This document shows positions 11,414 through 24,100 of a DNA stretch of 64,000 nt, piece after piece. The notes below the pieces were generated by a model, which ran no database searches, had not been told where the DNA came from, and saw only the letters and a list, made by a program, of their open reading frames with translations. Every line of letters starts with the position of its first letter. The stretch's first letter is position 1. The stretch is from Macrocystis pyrifera (taxonomy: Eukaryota; Sar; Phaeophyceae; Laminariales; Laminariaceae): positions 7,393,930 to 7,457,929 of the forward strand of contig JASSKH010000007.1 of NCBI GenBank assembly GCA_031763025.1, written 5' to 3'. Position numbers and translations under genes: made by a program.

Positions 11414-14029
11414 TGAGCTGGTGGCGGGGTCGGGCCACGGTGCCCCTCACGGGAAAACTTTATGGGAGTCGGAATCGCGGGAATGTGGGAGGGGCGGGGG
11501 GGGGAATTACGGGGGGGTGCAACAACTTGTCCCCTGCTTCTTGTATGCCGTTCAAGCTGTAGCACGAGCAGATTTTGTGGGAAGCGCATTTGGCAGAGGG
11601 GGTGCTGTCAACTGAAGACGGGCGGGCTAGGGCCGCCTCTTTGAACGCACAGAACCGCTGCAAATTTACAGCGTGTTGTATTTTAGTCGCATTGTGTAGG
11701 TATTTTGTGGCCGTCGTAAGTGGCCGTCCGTTAGATCGGCGATAGTAGCAGCAGCGTGTGGTATCCTATGGTGTTTGTCCGTTGTTTGTAAGACTCGCAC
11801 CCGCTGCTCGGTTTGTAACTCCATGTACGTCATACCTGGTATGCCTCAGTAATGTACTGCCGTGTCCATATATAGCCTACCTCTCGGGATTTGGGTGGTT
11901 GTTTTGATTTTTGGGTAGTTTGTTCCTGGTATATTCCGTCTACGTATTTGCCCTTGTTTTTATACTTTTTTACTATTTTGTAGGGTGCGCGAATTAGGCG
12001 ATCTCTCTCGCCCGTTGGTTCTGGTTTGATTTACCGCACACTTTGCGCATCTCGCGAGTCAATTTCCACATTGCTGTTGGTGCGAATGCACGGCAAGCAG
12101 AGTGAGTGAACAACTTACATATTAATATCCGCCTGTAGGCGATGCCTGCGCCCGATCGGTGTTGGCATCGATGTTGCTTAGGCCGGAGTCGTTTCATGAG
12201 ATAAGGCGATGTCTCAAATCCTTAGATCTCACAGCTGCTGCTGGGCGTGTTTTGTTTAGTTTTCAAAACCTTCGCCAACGCCCGCCCCTAGGGAAAACCC
12301 CATAACAAACAAAACGCATCAACGTTGAGGGTGCACGTACGTATATCCCTCTTACTTTTTTCCTCTATTTTACCGTCTCTTTTTGTGTCACGATTCGTGT
12401 TAATCGCCTAAAAATATAAATGATTGGCCTGGCATCAATCAAAACAGTGATCGCTGAAATTACGCACGAACCAGTAGAAAATCCTCGGGCGAGCACAGCA
12501 ACAGCAAAACAAGCATAAAAGCGCTAAAAACCTAGAAACCAGGACGCGGTATCGAAAACTTTGCTTTGTCGCAGTTTCGACAAATAGTGGTGCCCCCAGA
12601 TAGTGGATCTTCCCAAGGTAGGCTATTCACGCACTCTGATAGGCTAAGGGGTGTTTGTAAGCGGCCCAACCAACCTAGAGTTTTTCCAAGCCACAGCATC
12701 CCGCAGCCACCCAAATCAGCCTAGAGCCTTTCCAAGCACAGCATCCAGGCCGGCCGAATCAAGCTACTGTAGAGATTTCACAAGCCACAGCATCCAAGCA
12801 CTGGTCACCCCATAGCGTTCGGGTTAGGGTTCGGGTCGGGTGGTCGACTTTAGGCACCACGGCCAAAACCCCCGGAAAGATTCACTATCAGGGTGCATCC
12901 ACGCATTTGGCAGTTGATAGCCTTTTCGGAACGCCAAGCACATCACACATACATACATCTCCTTCCAGCTTCGGGCGACACTCGTCTTCATCATGTGCAC
13001 ACGGAGTTACGGCGGATCGAAAACCGGTCAATTCAGGCCAAAATGACTCTTTGACGATGAAATTGGGGTCATATACAGGCGTCTGGGGTCGGGAACACCA
13101 CGCACGCATTCATTCAGATCAACATGTATGTTGAGCTCTGTAATCCGGGGAGATTGTCTGAAACATGTATACTACACTGCAGTACTTTAGGTTGTGCCCT
13201 GAACGTCAGCTGTGTGGTGGCAGAACCGTCATCCTCCACGCCTAACGGCGGTATTAATAGCTATATTATTTTAGTGCTGTGTATTGTAGTTAGTGCGCCA
13301 TTCCTCTCCGTTCAGAAAAAAAGAAAATGAGCATCGAGTTCTCCACCCATACCGAAATTCTTGTGACTCCCCCCGCAAATAAATATAAGTTAGTTGCTAT
13401 GTTTCCTATCAGCTACAGGGAAAGCTATATACCCGACGTTCGTTCACTGGCCAACCTGTACACAAATGAGCGAACTCCCCTCGGCTCTCAGGGAATTACC
13501 TTACTCAACAACAGCCCCGGCAATGGCATAGAGAAACAACACACCACACTTCCAGAGGTTGGAATAATGGAAAGTCGTTGCAAAACCGTTGTGATCACAT
13601 ACATACCGTTGCGATCACATTCTGACATGATGAAATACGAAAAAGGTTTTTCAAAAATGTCATTTAATTCATTTTTTTCACTTGGTTCTAGAACCCCCTC
13701 CCCCCCCCTGGTCTAGCGAAAAATATTCTGGGACGGTTCACATTTTCTTTTTCCGGGCGCTGTTTGCCTTTAGCCAAGGAGTCCTAAAATCGAACAAAAA
13801 TACCACGAGGTACGATTTTTCGATATACAGACGAGAAATAAGCCCGAGAACTTATGTGGCGATCACGCTGATCCATGTGGCCATGTACATCCCTTGACAG
13901 TTGAGAGGGGCTGCCATGATGGCGTGCCGGCGGAGATCTGGTTGTGCGTCATATCGGAGACTAGACCCTGTCGATTTTGCGCTTGGTCGTGCATCACGAG
14001 GGAGCCGTTCATCGATCCTTTGATATTAC
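11414..14029. other. Intergenic stretch without recognisable gene
   Basis: Downstream of the 7TM gene I see no exon pair with matching splice phases and no family motif. The open frames here are short and of low coding character. A G/C-rich patch at 12815-12840 contains TTCGGGTTAGGG-like words, too few to call telomeric. Confidence 0.4.
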
Positions 14030-14745
14030 ATACCTGGTATATTTTATAAATTTTGAAATAGGTCAGCTGTGTGTGTTCGACTGATTAAATAGTTGATACT
14101 CAACTTTGCAAGCTGCGTAATATTACGTTTCGTCTATATTCCATTTTTACCGAATTTTACTATAATAGAGTATTTATAATTTTGAAATACGTCAGCTGTG
14201 AGTTCGACTGATTAATTAAGTAGTTGATACTCAACTTTGCATATTGTGATAAACCGAACGCGCGTATTCTCTATGTAATTCCTTGCATTCTTGCCAAAGA
14301 TTCGTATAGGCCAGCGGCTCCCCTGGATGCTGCCCGGGTCAACAGGAGGACTATTATTTTTTTTATAAATTTTGAAGTACGTCAGCTGTGAGTTCGACTG
14401 ATTAAATAGTTGATACTCAACTTTGCAAGCTGCGTAATACGCCTCGTCTATATTCCATTTTTACCTAATTTTACAAGTATTGTGATAAACCGAGCGCGCG
14501 CATTCTATAATATGTGATTCCTTGTCAAAGATATAGGCCAGCGGCTCCCCTGGATGCTGCCCGGGTCAGCAGGACAATTTTAAATAATGATTCTGCGTAC
14601 TGATACTATATAACCGGAACAAGGGATATTGATATGATGTTGCAACATTTTATAAATTTTGAAATACGTCAGCTGTGAGTTCGACTGATTAAATCAAGTT
14701 GATACCTGGTACTCAACTTTGCAAGCTGCGTAATACGTCTATTAC
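14030..14745. repeat. Local array of four diverged copies of an AT-rich repeat
   Basis: The string ATAAATTTTGAAATA(C)GTCAGCTGT followed by GAGTTCGACTGATTAA and GTTGATACTCAACTTTGCA recurs at about 14042, 14175, 14365 and 14650. Two of the units also share CCAGCGGCTCCCCTGGATGCTGCCCGGGTCA (given here as a position: 14312-14342 and 14533-14563). Spacing differs between copies, so this is a diverged local duplication and not a clean satellite. Confidence 0.75.
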
Positions 14746-15000
14746 TATACATGTGTACCAAAAAAACAACGGTTTCAAATCTACCAGCGAATAAAAATTA
14801 CATGTTCCTCTCTTAAATCGAGCCTTGCAGAGCACCGACGGGTCGGCGCAACACGGCACATCGGCCTCATACGCATCATAGAAAGTTACTTTCTTGCTGC
14901 CGCTACGGGTGTGGAGCTGAAAGCTGAAAACCCTCTCAATCGGCTGGGGTTCCGGTTCGGTTCTACGAATGCGTTTCATCCCGCTTTCCCTCCTCGGCAT
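14713..15000 (-). CDS. Small ORF of unknown function, head to head with the START gene
   Basis: A 95-codon frame opens with a true ATG at 15000. The first 65 or so residues look coding, with a basic start MPRRESGMKRIRR and a segment SGSKKVTFYDAYEADVPCC; the last 30 look like read-through, and a possible donor (CTG then GTAGAT) lies near 14779. I recognise no family. It begins 120 bp from the START gene's ATG on the other strand, which would make a second divergent pair. It may be a first exon, a small gene or chance. Confidence 0.3.
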   Translation of the reverse strand: MPRRESGMKRIRRTEPEPQPIERVFSFQLHTRSGSKKVTFYDAYEADVPCCADPSVLCKARFKRGTCNFYSLVDLKPLFFWYTCIVIDVLRSLQS

Positions 15001-15120
15001 TGGCCAGGTTAGCTTTGGAACTCCTCGCCAGGCGATTCTCTCTCTCCTTGCTGGCCGACAAATCTACTAACACTCTGGGCACGAAGTTCTGCACGTGAAT
15101 TGCGAGGACTAACCGGGATA

Positions 15121-18100
15121 ATGAGCTCAAACAACAGTGTTGACGGAAGTGCTAGCATGGACGGCGATGATTCCTCGTTTGAACACGACAGCGAGGCCGG
15201 GAAAGCCGACCCCGGCCTGCAATACTTGCGTGAGATAAATCTCGGCTCGGAAGAGATTGAGGAGTACGACAAAATGGCGAGAAGTTGGATTCCAGGTGTG
15301 TGACTCGAGAAGAAGGATATTATATTCTGACTGATCTGCACGTGTATAGTTTTACAGCAGGAACTTTGCCGTTGAGGCCGAGCGCAGGTGGACTTGTGCG
15401 TGGCGCCTCAGCAGTATGTATTGTATACCCTTCCGTTTCTAGGCACGCTTAGCTTGCAGCTTGCACCGCCGTTCTGATCGGGCCGTCATCTTCAGCCGGG
15501 TGGTCACGGATAGTCGTTCGCACCGCTTTTGCGCGGGTCACGAGAGTCGCGAGTCAGGAGTCCTCACGACTCGCGACTCGCGACGGAACAACAAGCAGTT
15601 TGTTTGCATTGCAGCAGTACACCGTCTGTTTCCTCACTTTGTCGTCAAGCGCGTGCGTAAAGATCTGCGAAGGAAGCAAGCATACAGCAGGGGGATGGAT
15701 GCGCTTGCCCTCGACCTATGAATATCTGTTTGTTTTTTCCTCCCAACGTCTCCCGCCTGGTTGCTCTGACCCGGGCCGAAGTTTACCCCCTTTTTCCCTA
15801 GGACACACTCGGTCCTTGACGGGCACCCCCTTTATCGTACACACGTCTTCTGCGGACCGAATTATTTATATTTGGTAGGGCGGTAGCATCTGCAGTCGTG
15901 GTCTATCGCGAGGCCACGAGTACGTGGTATGTACATAATACGTACGTACAGACGGTCAGACAGCAGCAGCTGCAGTGCAGTTGCAAAGCTTTCGTTGTAC
16001 CCATGCATATGGTTGTGGTGGTGGCGTATATGAAGCCCGGCGGCCACAGCTGCCGCTGCTGCTGCCGCAACACAAGCCCCCCGTTGCATGCATCAAAGAG
16101 CAATTCGACTGCTTGTTGTGCGGGATACTATAATACTGCTGTCCCGACTTTACCTCTTTCATCTTCCTCTCTGAAATGAAGACGGGCAGTTCGGAGAGAC
16201 CCCCCTCCCTTAAAACTCACCCCCGAGCAGTTCCAGCATTGCTCTCCTCTCTCCTCGCCCGACACTCATCGGTGTACCGGTAGGAAAGCCACTAAATCCT
16301 ATTAATAACAGCACCCAATGGTCTAGTGGTGTGAAGACCACTGAAAGTACCCCTGGCGTCAGTACTGCTGTACATAGATTAACCAGGAATGTAGGAAGAA
16401 GCCCACGGTTTGCACGGAGCACAGCATCGAGAATAATTAATTGCACGCCGACACTGCTGTAAGTAGGGAGTCAGTAGTCAACAAGTCGTAGGTGGTACGT
16501 ACGTGACAAATCACCGCGCGGTGAAAAATAAAAAAAAGCACGAATCGCGGTTGGCAACAGAACGCACGCATCCTACGAGTGTTAGTAATGCATTGTTGTA
16601 CTGAGCGGCGACTCTGGTCTGGGTGTCAACGTCTCATGTTGGCGTCAAGTGTCAAGTGGTAACAACAAAAACAAAAGCCAAACACGTCCGCTGGGCGCCG
16701 GTGGTGCTCGCTATCCGTCTACTCGTGTTGCATGCACTACGATGGCAGTCAATCAGTCGTCGTCGCCAGCCAGCAAGATCCCATTGTTCCTTCGGTGCCG
16801 GCAGGGCCTACGTACAGGGTGCGCAAAGCCCCCAACCTCCCTTGCCTTCAGACATACGGCGGTAATCGCCAAGGCTCAGGGCCCCGGGACAAATCAACTC
16901 GGATAGATCTGAACATGTGTTGCACGACGGCGAGTATATGTATGTACATACCCCAGGGAAATCGTGATTGTGTAATGATGTGATACCTGGTATTAATGTT
17001 ACTAGTGTACCCACGTAGTTTCGAGCGCTTCGTGAAAATTCGAGTCTTGTCTTTGCTCCGGGATATGTCGTACAAACCCAGAGGTCTTGCTCGTAGATCA
17101 ATCGGTGATAGCAATCTGTATATATACATCACTAGGTACAACATCAGTCAGTACCTGGTATCACTTGAAGCTTGGGGCTGGTCGCAGCAGCAACGAAGCG
17201 TGTGGCCACAAGTAATATATTGACGCCCTGAAGCAAAATATCAGGCAAGCCGAGAAAATATAACGAAACAAACGTTTTTTTTTTTTCGCGGAAATGTATA
17301 CGTACCGCACGCATTTCATACGATGATACTTGGATGCGAACCGATTTATACGAGAATGTGCTCCAACTATATTACATGGGAAACATGACGATCTCGGTCC
17401 TTGTATATGTGGGATCCCAGGCAAAACTGCTAAACTATGCACTGGAGAAGAACTTGAGAAGAGTTGGTCACATCGAAACGGGAGGCCGAGACTTCCCCGC
17501 GCAAGTCAGGTCTCTCAGAGGTAGCAGAGAGGGGGGGCTTGGAGAGTGCACCAACGAACTTTACAGCGCGTAGAGCGGATTCATGTTTAACAGACATCGA
17601 GATTGAAGATCCGACGGACTCTTCATCTGCCACGAACCAGTATAGCACCAATAGCACCCTTCTCGTAAGTCGTATCCAATAGCAGTACGTAGCACCGACA
17701 GCAGTGCGGCAGCAAAATCCGAGTCCGTCGTAGCACGGCAGGCGTGAGACGCGAAGTCGCACCGTCTCAATTTCTGTTGAAAGAAGTCGGCCGTCAGCTC
17801 GAAGCGAGGAGATCTCAGATAAGTAATGAGGGGTGAACGGCATGCAGCCGTCAAGCTCGGTTGTGCCAAGAGTCAAGCCCAAACGGACTTGCAACGCCGA
17901 CTGCTCTTCTAACGCTGTACCAAGGAGCAAAAACGACAGCCTGATGTGTAATGTACGTGCAGGCAGTTCGAGTACGTACTCGTACAATCATCCGTTTCAA
18001 CACTTCAACGCCTCACAGAAACTATTCTTTGCAAGACGCGTACGACCAAGAAAAATGAATCGCCAGCCACTCCTTTCTATCATCACCGTACTCTGCTTCC

Positions 18101-21100
18101 GACATCGGTATCTGGTGTACTGGTATGATACAAACGAGTTATTGGACTAAACTCGGCACTCTGTTATCTCTATGTACACGTTTTGAATCAGTGCATATTA
18201 TTTTTTTGACTATTACTACTCGTACTGCTGTCGCAGGTATAATATACATCAACATATTTCAACATGATAAACATGATATCGTACACCGCCGAACATATAA
18301 TTTATATTACAGCTGGTATACGTGTTGGTATAACCTCCTGGGGTTCTCCGTGTACTACCATTTTGTTTCTTGCTCTGTGGCCACATATACCGGTATTGCA
18401 TCTTCTCTCTACAAGCACCTTGAGAGTGAGATGAAGAATCAACAATCAACGAGGACAGGGGGTGTGCTGAACGTCGTTGGGGGATAGAAAGAACGGTCTT
18501 ATTATGAGTATGTACAGTAGTATCTCAATATCGATACCGTGGTATCATAAAATTAGTGGAGACAAACGTACTTACTTTCCTCTGTAGACAGATAGATTTG
18601 TGAGCCTTTGGCCAGATTCCCGAAACTTCAAGTTTCGAAAGTTACAAACCTAAACCTTGGCGCAAGGAGTAGCTGATCAAGTGATCCTCACGAGTCATGA
18701 GAAATTGTGGCAGTTTCATATATAATAAAAAGAGTGTAACAATCAACAGTTAAAAAAAAACAGTTACCAGGTATTTTTTATACCTCTTTTTGTGGTATAA
18801 ACAATTGATACCAGTATTTGTATTATTACGGGGGTCCATAGTTAACAGGACCTATGCTGTACATAAAAACCTATATATTTCCCTATTTTTACTAACAAAA
18901 TTTGGTCCCGTTAACTATGGACCCCCGTAATAATAAAAAAACAATAGGCATCACTCCATTTGTCTATTATTAATAATCGCTTCCTATCGCGATTGACTAC
19001 TGTCTATGATGGTCCCTAATTCCAGTTAATTGAAACGCATCGAGCTCTATTATCCAGACAATCTCTATCAAATAACCCCTACCTGGCCCTATTGTCCTAG
19101 ACAATTCCTTTTTGTAGGCGGTCTCCGTAGTCAACGGTGGGGACAATTTCAATCACTGGACTTTCTCCTAATTTAGTAGTCCGGCCAGTGTTAATTAATA
19201 GACTGTCTCCTAAATCATTTGTCTCGACAATTCCAATTTACAGACCGCCTCCTAGTCAATTGTCCCGACAATTCCAATTAATAGACAGCCCCCCGAATAA
19301 TTGTCCGAACATTTTCATTTAGAGGACTGTCGCCAAAATTAGTTGTCCCGACAATTCCAATTAATCTACAGTCTCCCAAATCAATTGGCCCGATAATTCC
19401 ATTATATGCACACTGCTGTCAAAAATCGATTGTCCGGACAATTTCAATTAACAGACCGCATTCTGAATCAATTGTCCGGGCAATTCCAATCAACAGACAT
19501 TATACAAAACCAATTATCCGGACAAAATTTCAACTGATGGAAAATATCCGAAATCACTTCTTCAGGCAATACCATTGGTAGGCAGTCTCCTAAATCGATT
19601 GCCTGTCCAGACAAATGAGATATCCAGGGTGTTGATTTTCCATATCACGATCGTATACAAGATACGAGTACGAGGCTATAAATATGTACGAAGCCACAAC
19701 TACAGGTAGTATGTCAAGAGCGGTCTTTGCAACCATTGGGACCCCCGAGATGGCGACTGCAACAACGATAATGTTGGTGTTATCAACCCTTATACGAACA
19801 GCGTGAGCGCCCAGCAGTACGAGGAGGAGGACCGTGTTATCGTGTTGCGCCCTTTCCCTACGACTCCTTGCATTGTAACTCGGGACATGAGCTTGCATTC
19901 TTCCCTAATCGCGCCGTCGCCGTTGCTGCCATCGTCACTTTTTGGTGGTCAACTTATCCCTCCGAAGTCCCAAGAGGTTTAACAAAGATGTTACGTACGT
20001 AGTCAGGCAGAGGCAGGAGACAGCACTTTTCACCCCTTGACAAGACAGAAAAAAATGACATTTTGCCTCATTTTGGCATTGACTGACACCAAACTGCTAA
20101 GAACGTACCGGTAAGTTTTTAGTGTGGAACACTCGGCCCTACTACACCCTTGACAGCGTGCGGTTTTCCCTTGCTTGGCATGTCTCTTCACATATTTGCA
20201 TGGCGGGAGCGGAGCGCACGGCTTCTGCTGCTGTACGACTACTCGTACAGTAATTTCATGCTGCGCACGCACATCTCTGAAAATCTCGGTGTTGTGCTGT
20301 AAAATTCGGGTGTATTCCCGACGTAGTTCAGCAGCCCCAACCAGCCGTGGCTCCGACGATGCTGCAATGGTCGCTTTATTTTGACATTTTTTCCCATTGA
20401 AGTCCCAAAGGTGTATAATAGTACCGGTAGTTCTCTGTAGCTCAGGTTCAACCGACGTATCTATCCGGACTTGTAGCAGAGATGGGCGTCAACGGGTTCG
20501 GCCGGAGAGTCCTCTCCTCACGTTTGTATATACAACTGTATTAAAGGTGTTACCCTTTGGCCAAGTACTCGGGCACTCGCGAGTACTACCCGGCTTGCTC
20601 TAACCCGTTACGGGTGCGAGTAACACTTCATACTCGCTGAGTATGTGGGGCCCGGGTACTCGAGCACCCAGGTACCCGTTGATCTACTTTGGAAATCGCG
20701 GAGATGATAACTTATCATCCCCTAAATTACCTCCCCTGGGTAGTATTTGGTACCCATTCTCGAGGACGCCCTCTCCCAAATGAAAATGCTGTAATATGCC
20801 TCACATCTACTCGATGCTATGAATAGAGGTACCGTTTTGCCACTTCCCCGGGTACAAGTGAGTATTATCCGGCTTGCAAATACCCGTCACGAGCACGGGA
20901 TGATGGTCGCCGAGTATTTGGGCCCGGGCACTCGTGTACCTCGGGTACCCGGCTGTTAGACGGGTAGCCATCTTGAAACGGGTACCGGGTACCGGCCCAA
21001 AATGGCCGTAACTACTCGCGAGCACCCGAGTATTTTTTCCTCAAAGTATTTTGAGTCGAGTATTTTGTCGGGTACCCGTTGAAGACGAGCACTCGTCGGG

Positions 21101-24100
21101 TAACACCCTTGATATACAGCAGTAGTTGGTACCCCGAGTTATGAGAGGTGTGGTACAGGCCGGAAACACCCGCCTTCTCTCTTATGCACAGCACTCAGTG
21201 GGAAATTCATTGATTTACGTAGTGTAGACGGGTCCAGCCGATTTGTACAGGTGCTTCAATCTTAGCGTGCCATCTCTTAACTCGGGGTACCCACTGGTGT
21301 ACTATTTATTACATACATATACTTTTGAACTACTGCTGTATCAGTATGGTCATGAGTCATCATGTGTTGTTGTTTCGTCGTCCAACTATCAACAACACAT
21401 CTATATATATACCTGTTCATACAAGCGCTTCGCGTCGCTTGCGGTTCCGCCCGCTACGCTCCTTCACGAGGAAGAAAAATGGAATGGAACAGACGGTCCA
21501 AACAATAAGGTGCAAACGGGCGATTTGCAAGTGCCGAGAGCTCCATGCTCCATCCAGGAACAACCCGAACGCCACATGCCGTACGTACATACATACCCCA
21601 GGTAGAGTACTTATTTTATTCTTTTGATATGCTCTATGTACGAAAGAGAAAGTACAGTACAGCACAGCAGCACCGCAAAAACAATAGAAATGAAACCGAA
21701 AATTCGGAAAGAAAAAAAATCACTGTCCCCTTTCATGTATTAATTTTCTGCCTGATTGGAACACCTTGCACCGTTCAAAAAGAAAAAATCGAACAACAGA
21801 GCTCCTCTCTCAGCCTCGTACGCCGCCCGCCCCTTTGCGACCACCTCGCCACCGATTCGGTCCGGGCAAAGCTTTCCTCCCTCTCTGCCACAGTGAGCCC
21901 CGTCGCCCGCCTCGCGTGAAGCCCGGCACCGTCGCCCTCGTTCTCCAGCTCGACAATGTTGGTGCTCAGACTGCGTAGCTCTCTCTGTGAACTTCAGCTT
22001 GGTCGCAAAAATAAGCACCGCTTGAATGTTTTTTGGCAATCCCGCACGAGCCTTACAGACTCGTACATATTCTATCCAATTCCACAAATAGAGGCCAGAC
22101 ACAGCCCATTCATGCTTCCCTGGTGTCTTGAGGCACACACGACGCCTAGCCACGAAAACGGCGACCACGCTCCTTGCGATCCCCCTCTACCCGCCAGCAC
22201 CCGCTGACACCCGCAACAGGGCCGGGTTCACCCGCGGTGCGGTGCTCTGAGTACACGCACGCACACGAAACGAAAGAAGAAAAAAGGAAAAAAGGACTGA
22301 AAGTGCCAAGAAAAATGGAGAAAAAACAGAGAACCGCTGGAAAGGTCCGGCAAGTAATCGAAGGAGGCGGTGTCCAAGTTGAAGCTCTGAGAGGCCAGGG
22401 ATGTACCAACCGAGCGCGCTCAGAGAGAAAGATATTTGTGAGTAGTTTTATCTCTGTTTCCTGAGTCTGTATCTTGCCTGGTAATGTGTCTTGAAACGAA
22501 CGATGCACACGACTCGTCGTGCGTTCACCGCTCGCTCTTCTATCAACCGAGATTTTTCACGCGATTGGAACCCCAGGTGCCAAGCCGAGCCCCTCCACGC
22601 TTTTGCACCCTCTCTCGACTATCCGATGCCGCGTTCCAGTATGGTGTCATACAGCAGTTTCGACTGTTGACTGCTACTTATCTGCTGCTGTACGTACGTA
22701 CATACCAGGTACCTGGTACCAGTATGATATATGATATCAGGTGTGCGTGTTGTTCGCCAGGTATACCTCTACAATACCGGTTACCAGTACATCGTATCAT
22801 ATGATGGAGTATTGCATACCATATTCCTGGCACCTGGTATATGATATTTCAGGTATAATACCTGAAATGTTATACCTCTATAAAACCGGGTACCAGTACA
22901 TCGTATCATGTGATGGAATATTTCACACCATATTCCTGCACCTGGTATATGATAGGTATAATACCTGAAAAATTTTACCTCTATAATACAGGGTACCAGT
23001 ACATCGTAGCATATAATGGAATATTGCATACCTGGTACCATATTCCTGGCACCTGGTATATGATATTTCAGGTATAATACCTGGCGGTGTATAGGTTCGG
23101 TAGGGTACGTATCATGAGGTTCGGTACGGCCTCAGTACCCTGCCAAACACTACGGTAAGGTTCGGTACGAAATCAATACCGGTACCCGACACTTCGGTAA
23201 GTTCGGCACGACCTCAACCGGTGCCCAACGCTTCGGTAAGTTCGGTACGACCTCAATACCGGCACACGGTACTTTGGTAAGTTCGGTACGCCCAACAAAA
23301 ATACCCCGGGCGCCCTTCGAAGAATCATTTTACGGACGCGCGGGTCGCGGGCATTGAGTGTGCTGTCGATGCCGTTGGGCAAAATATATAGATCGGCTGA
23401 GGGTGTGTCTTAACCCCCCGCAGAGAGCATTGGAACGAACCGGATGAAATATTTTTTGCTGCATGACTTGATGCTGATTGGTTGTGGGAAACGAATAGAT
23501 TCAGTGCAGCCCGAGAAAAACTGTATATCTAGGAAGAGGAAGAAGAAGTGTTGCACCCCTTTTTCTTGTTTGGGAGGACCGAACGGCTCGACCGAACGGG
23601 AACATATAGGATCTTATTTGATGTAGATGGACACCACCGAAGATGGATGTGGACACCAATGTGCTCTGGCATGTTCAAAAGATACCGTTCGTACTGATTC
23701 AGCTGGCGAGGCCCAGGATTCTGCATGGACCCAAACACGTTTTTTTATACAGGCACGGAACGAATGACCACGAACAGCCTCGTTCCGTTCCGCTCGTTCC
23801 CATGCTCTCTGGGGGGAGTTAAGACACACCCTGAGCCTCCGGTGGCTTTTGTCGAAGAGACCTTTTTTTATTTTTGGAGCCGGAGTTTATGACTGCGTAC
23901 CGATTTTTTGTTTCATCTTGAGCCGATTTTGGGGGGACAGGGCCTATTTTCTATTTTCATCCCCTGGGGCCAGATTTTGAGCCTAGATCTCTGGTAAATT
24001 TGGCAGGATTCACTCGCCTCACGCCTACCTATGAGATGGAAACCTTGTTTTTTTGGCACAGCAGCAGCAGTACGCACATGCACGATATGTCGGACAGTGT

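Noticed and set aside
12815..12840. TTAGGG-like words suggesting a telomere or interstitial telomeric repeat
   Set aside because: Only one or two imperfect units are present.
19030..19620. CRISPR-like array
   Set aside because: Units are contiguous and diverged with no constant repeat and unique spacer pattern, and the DNA is eukaryotic.
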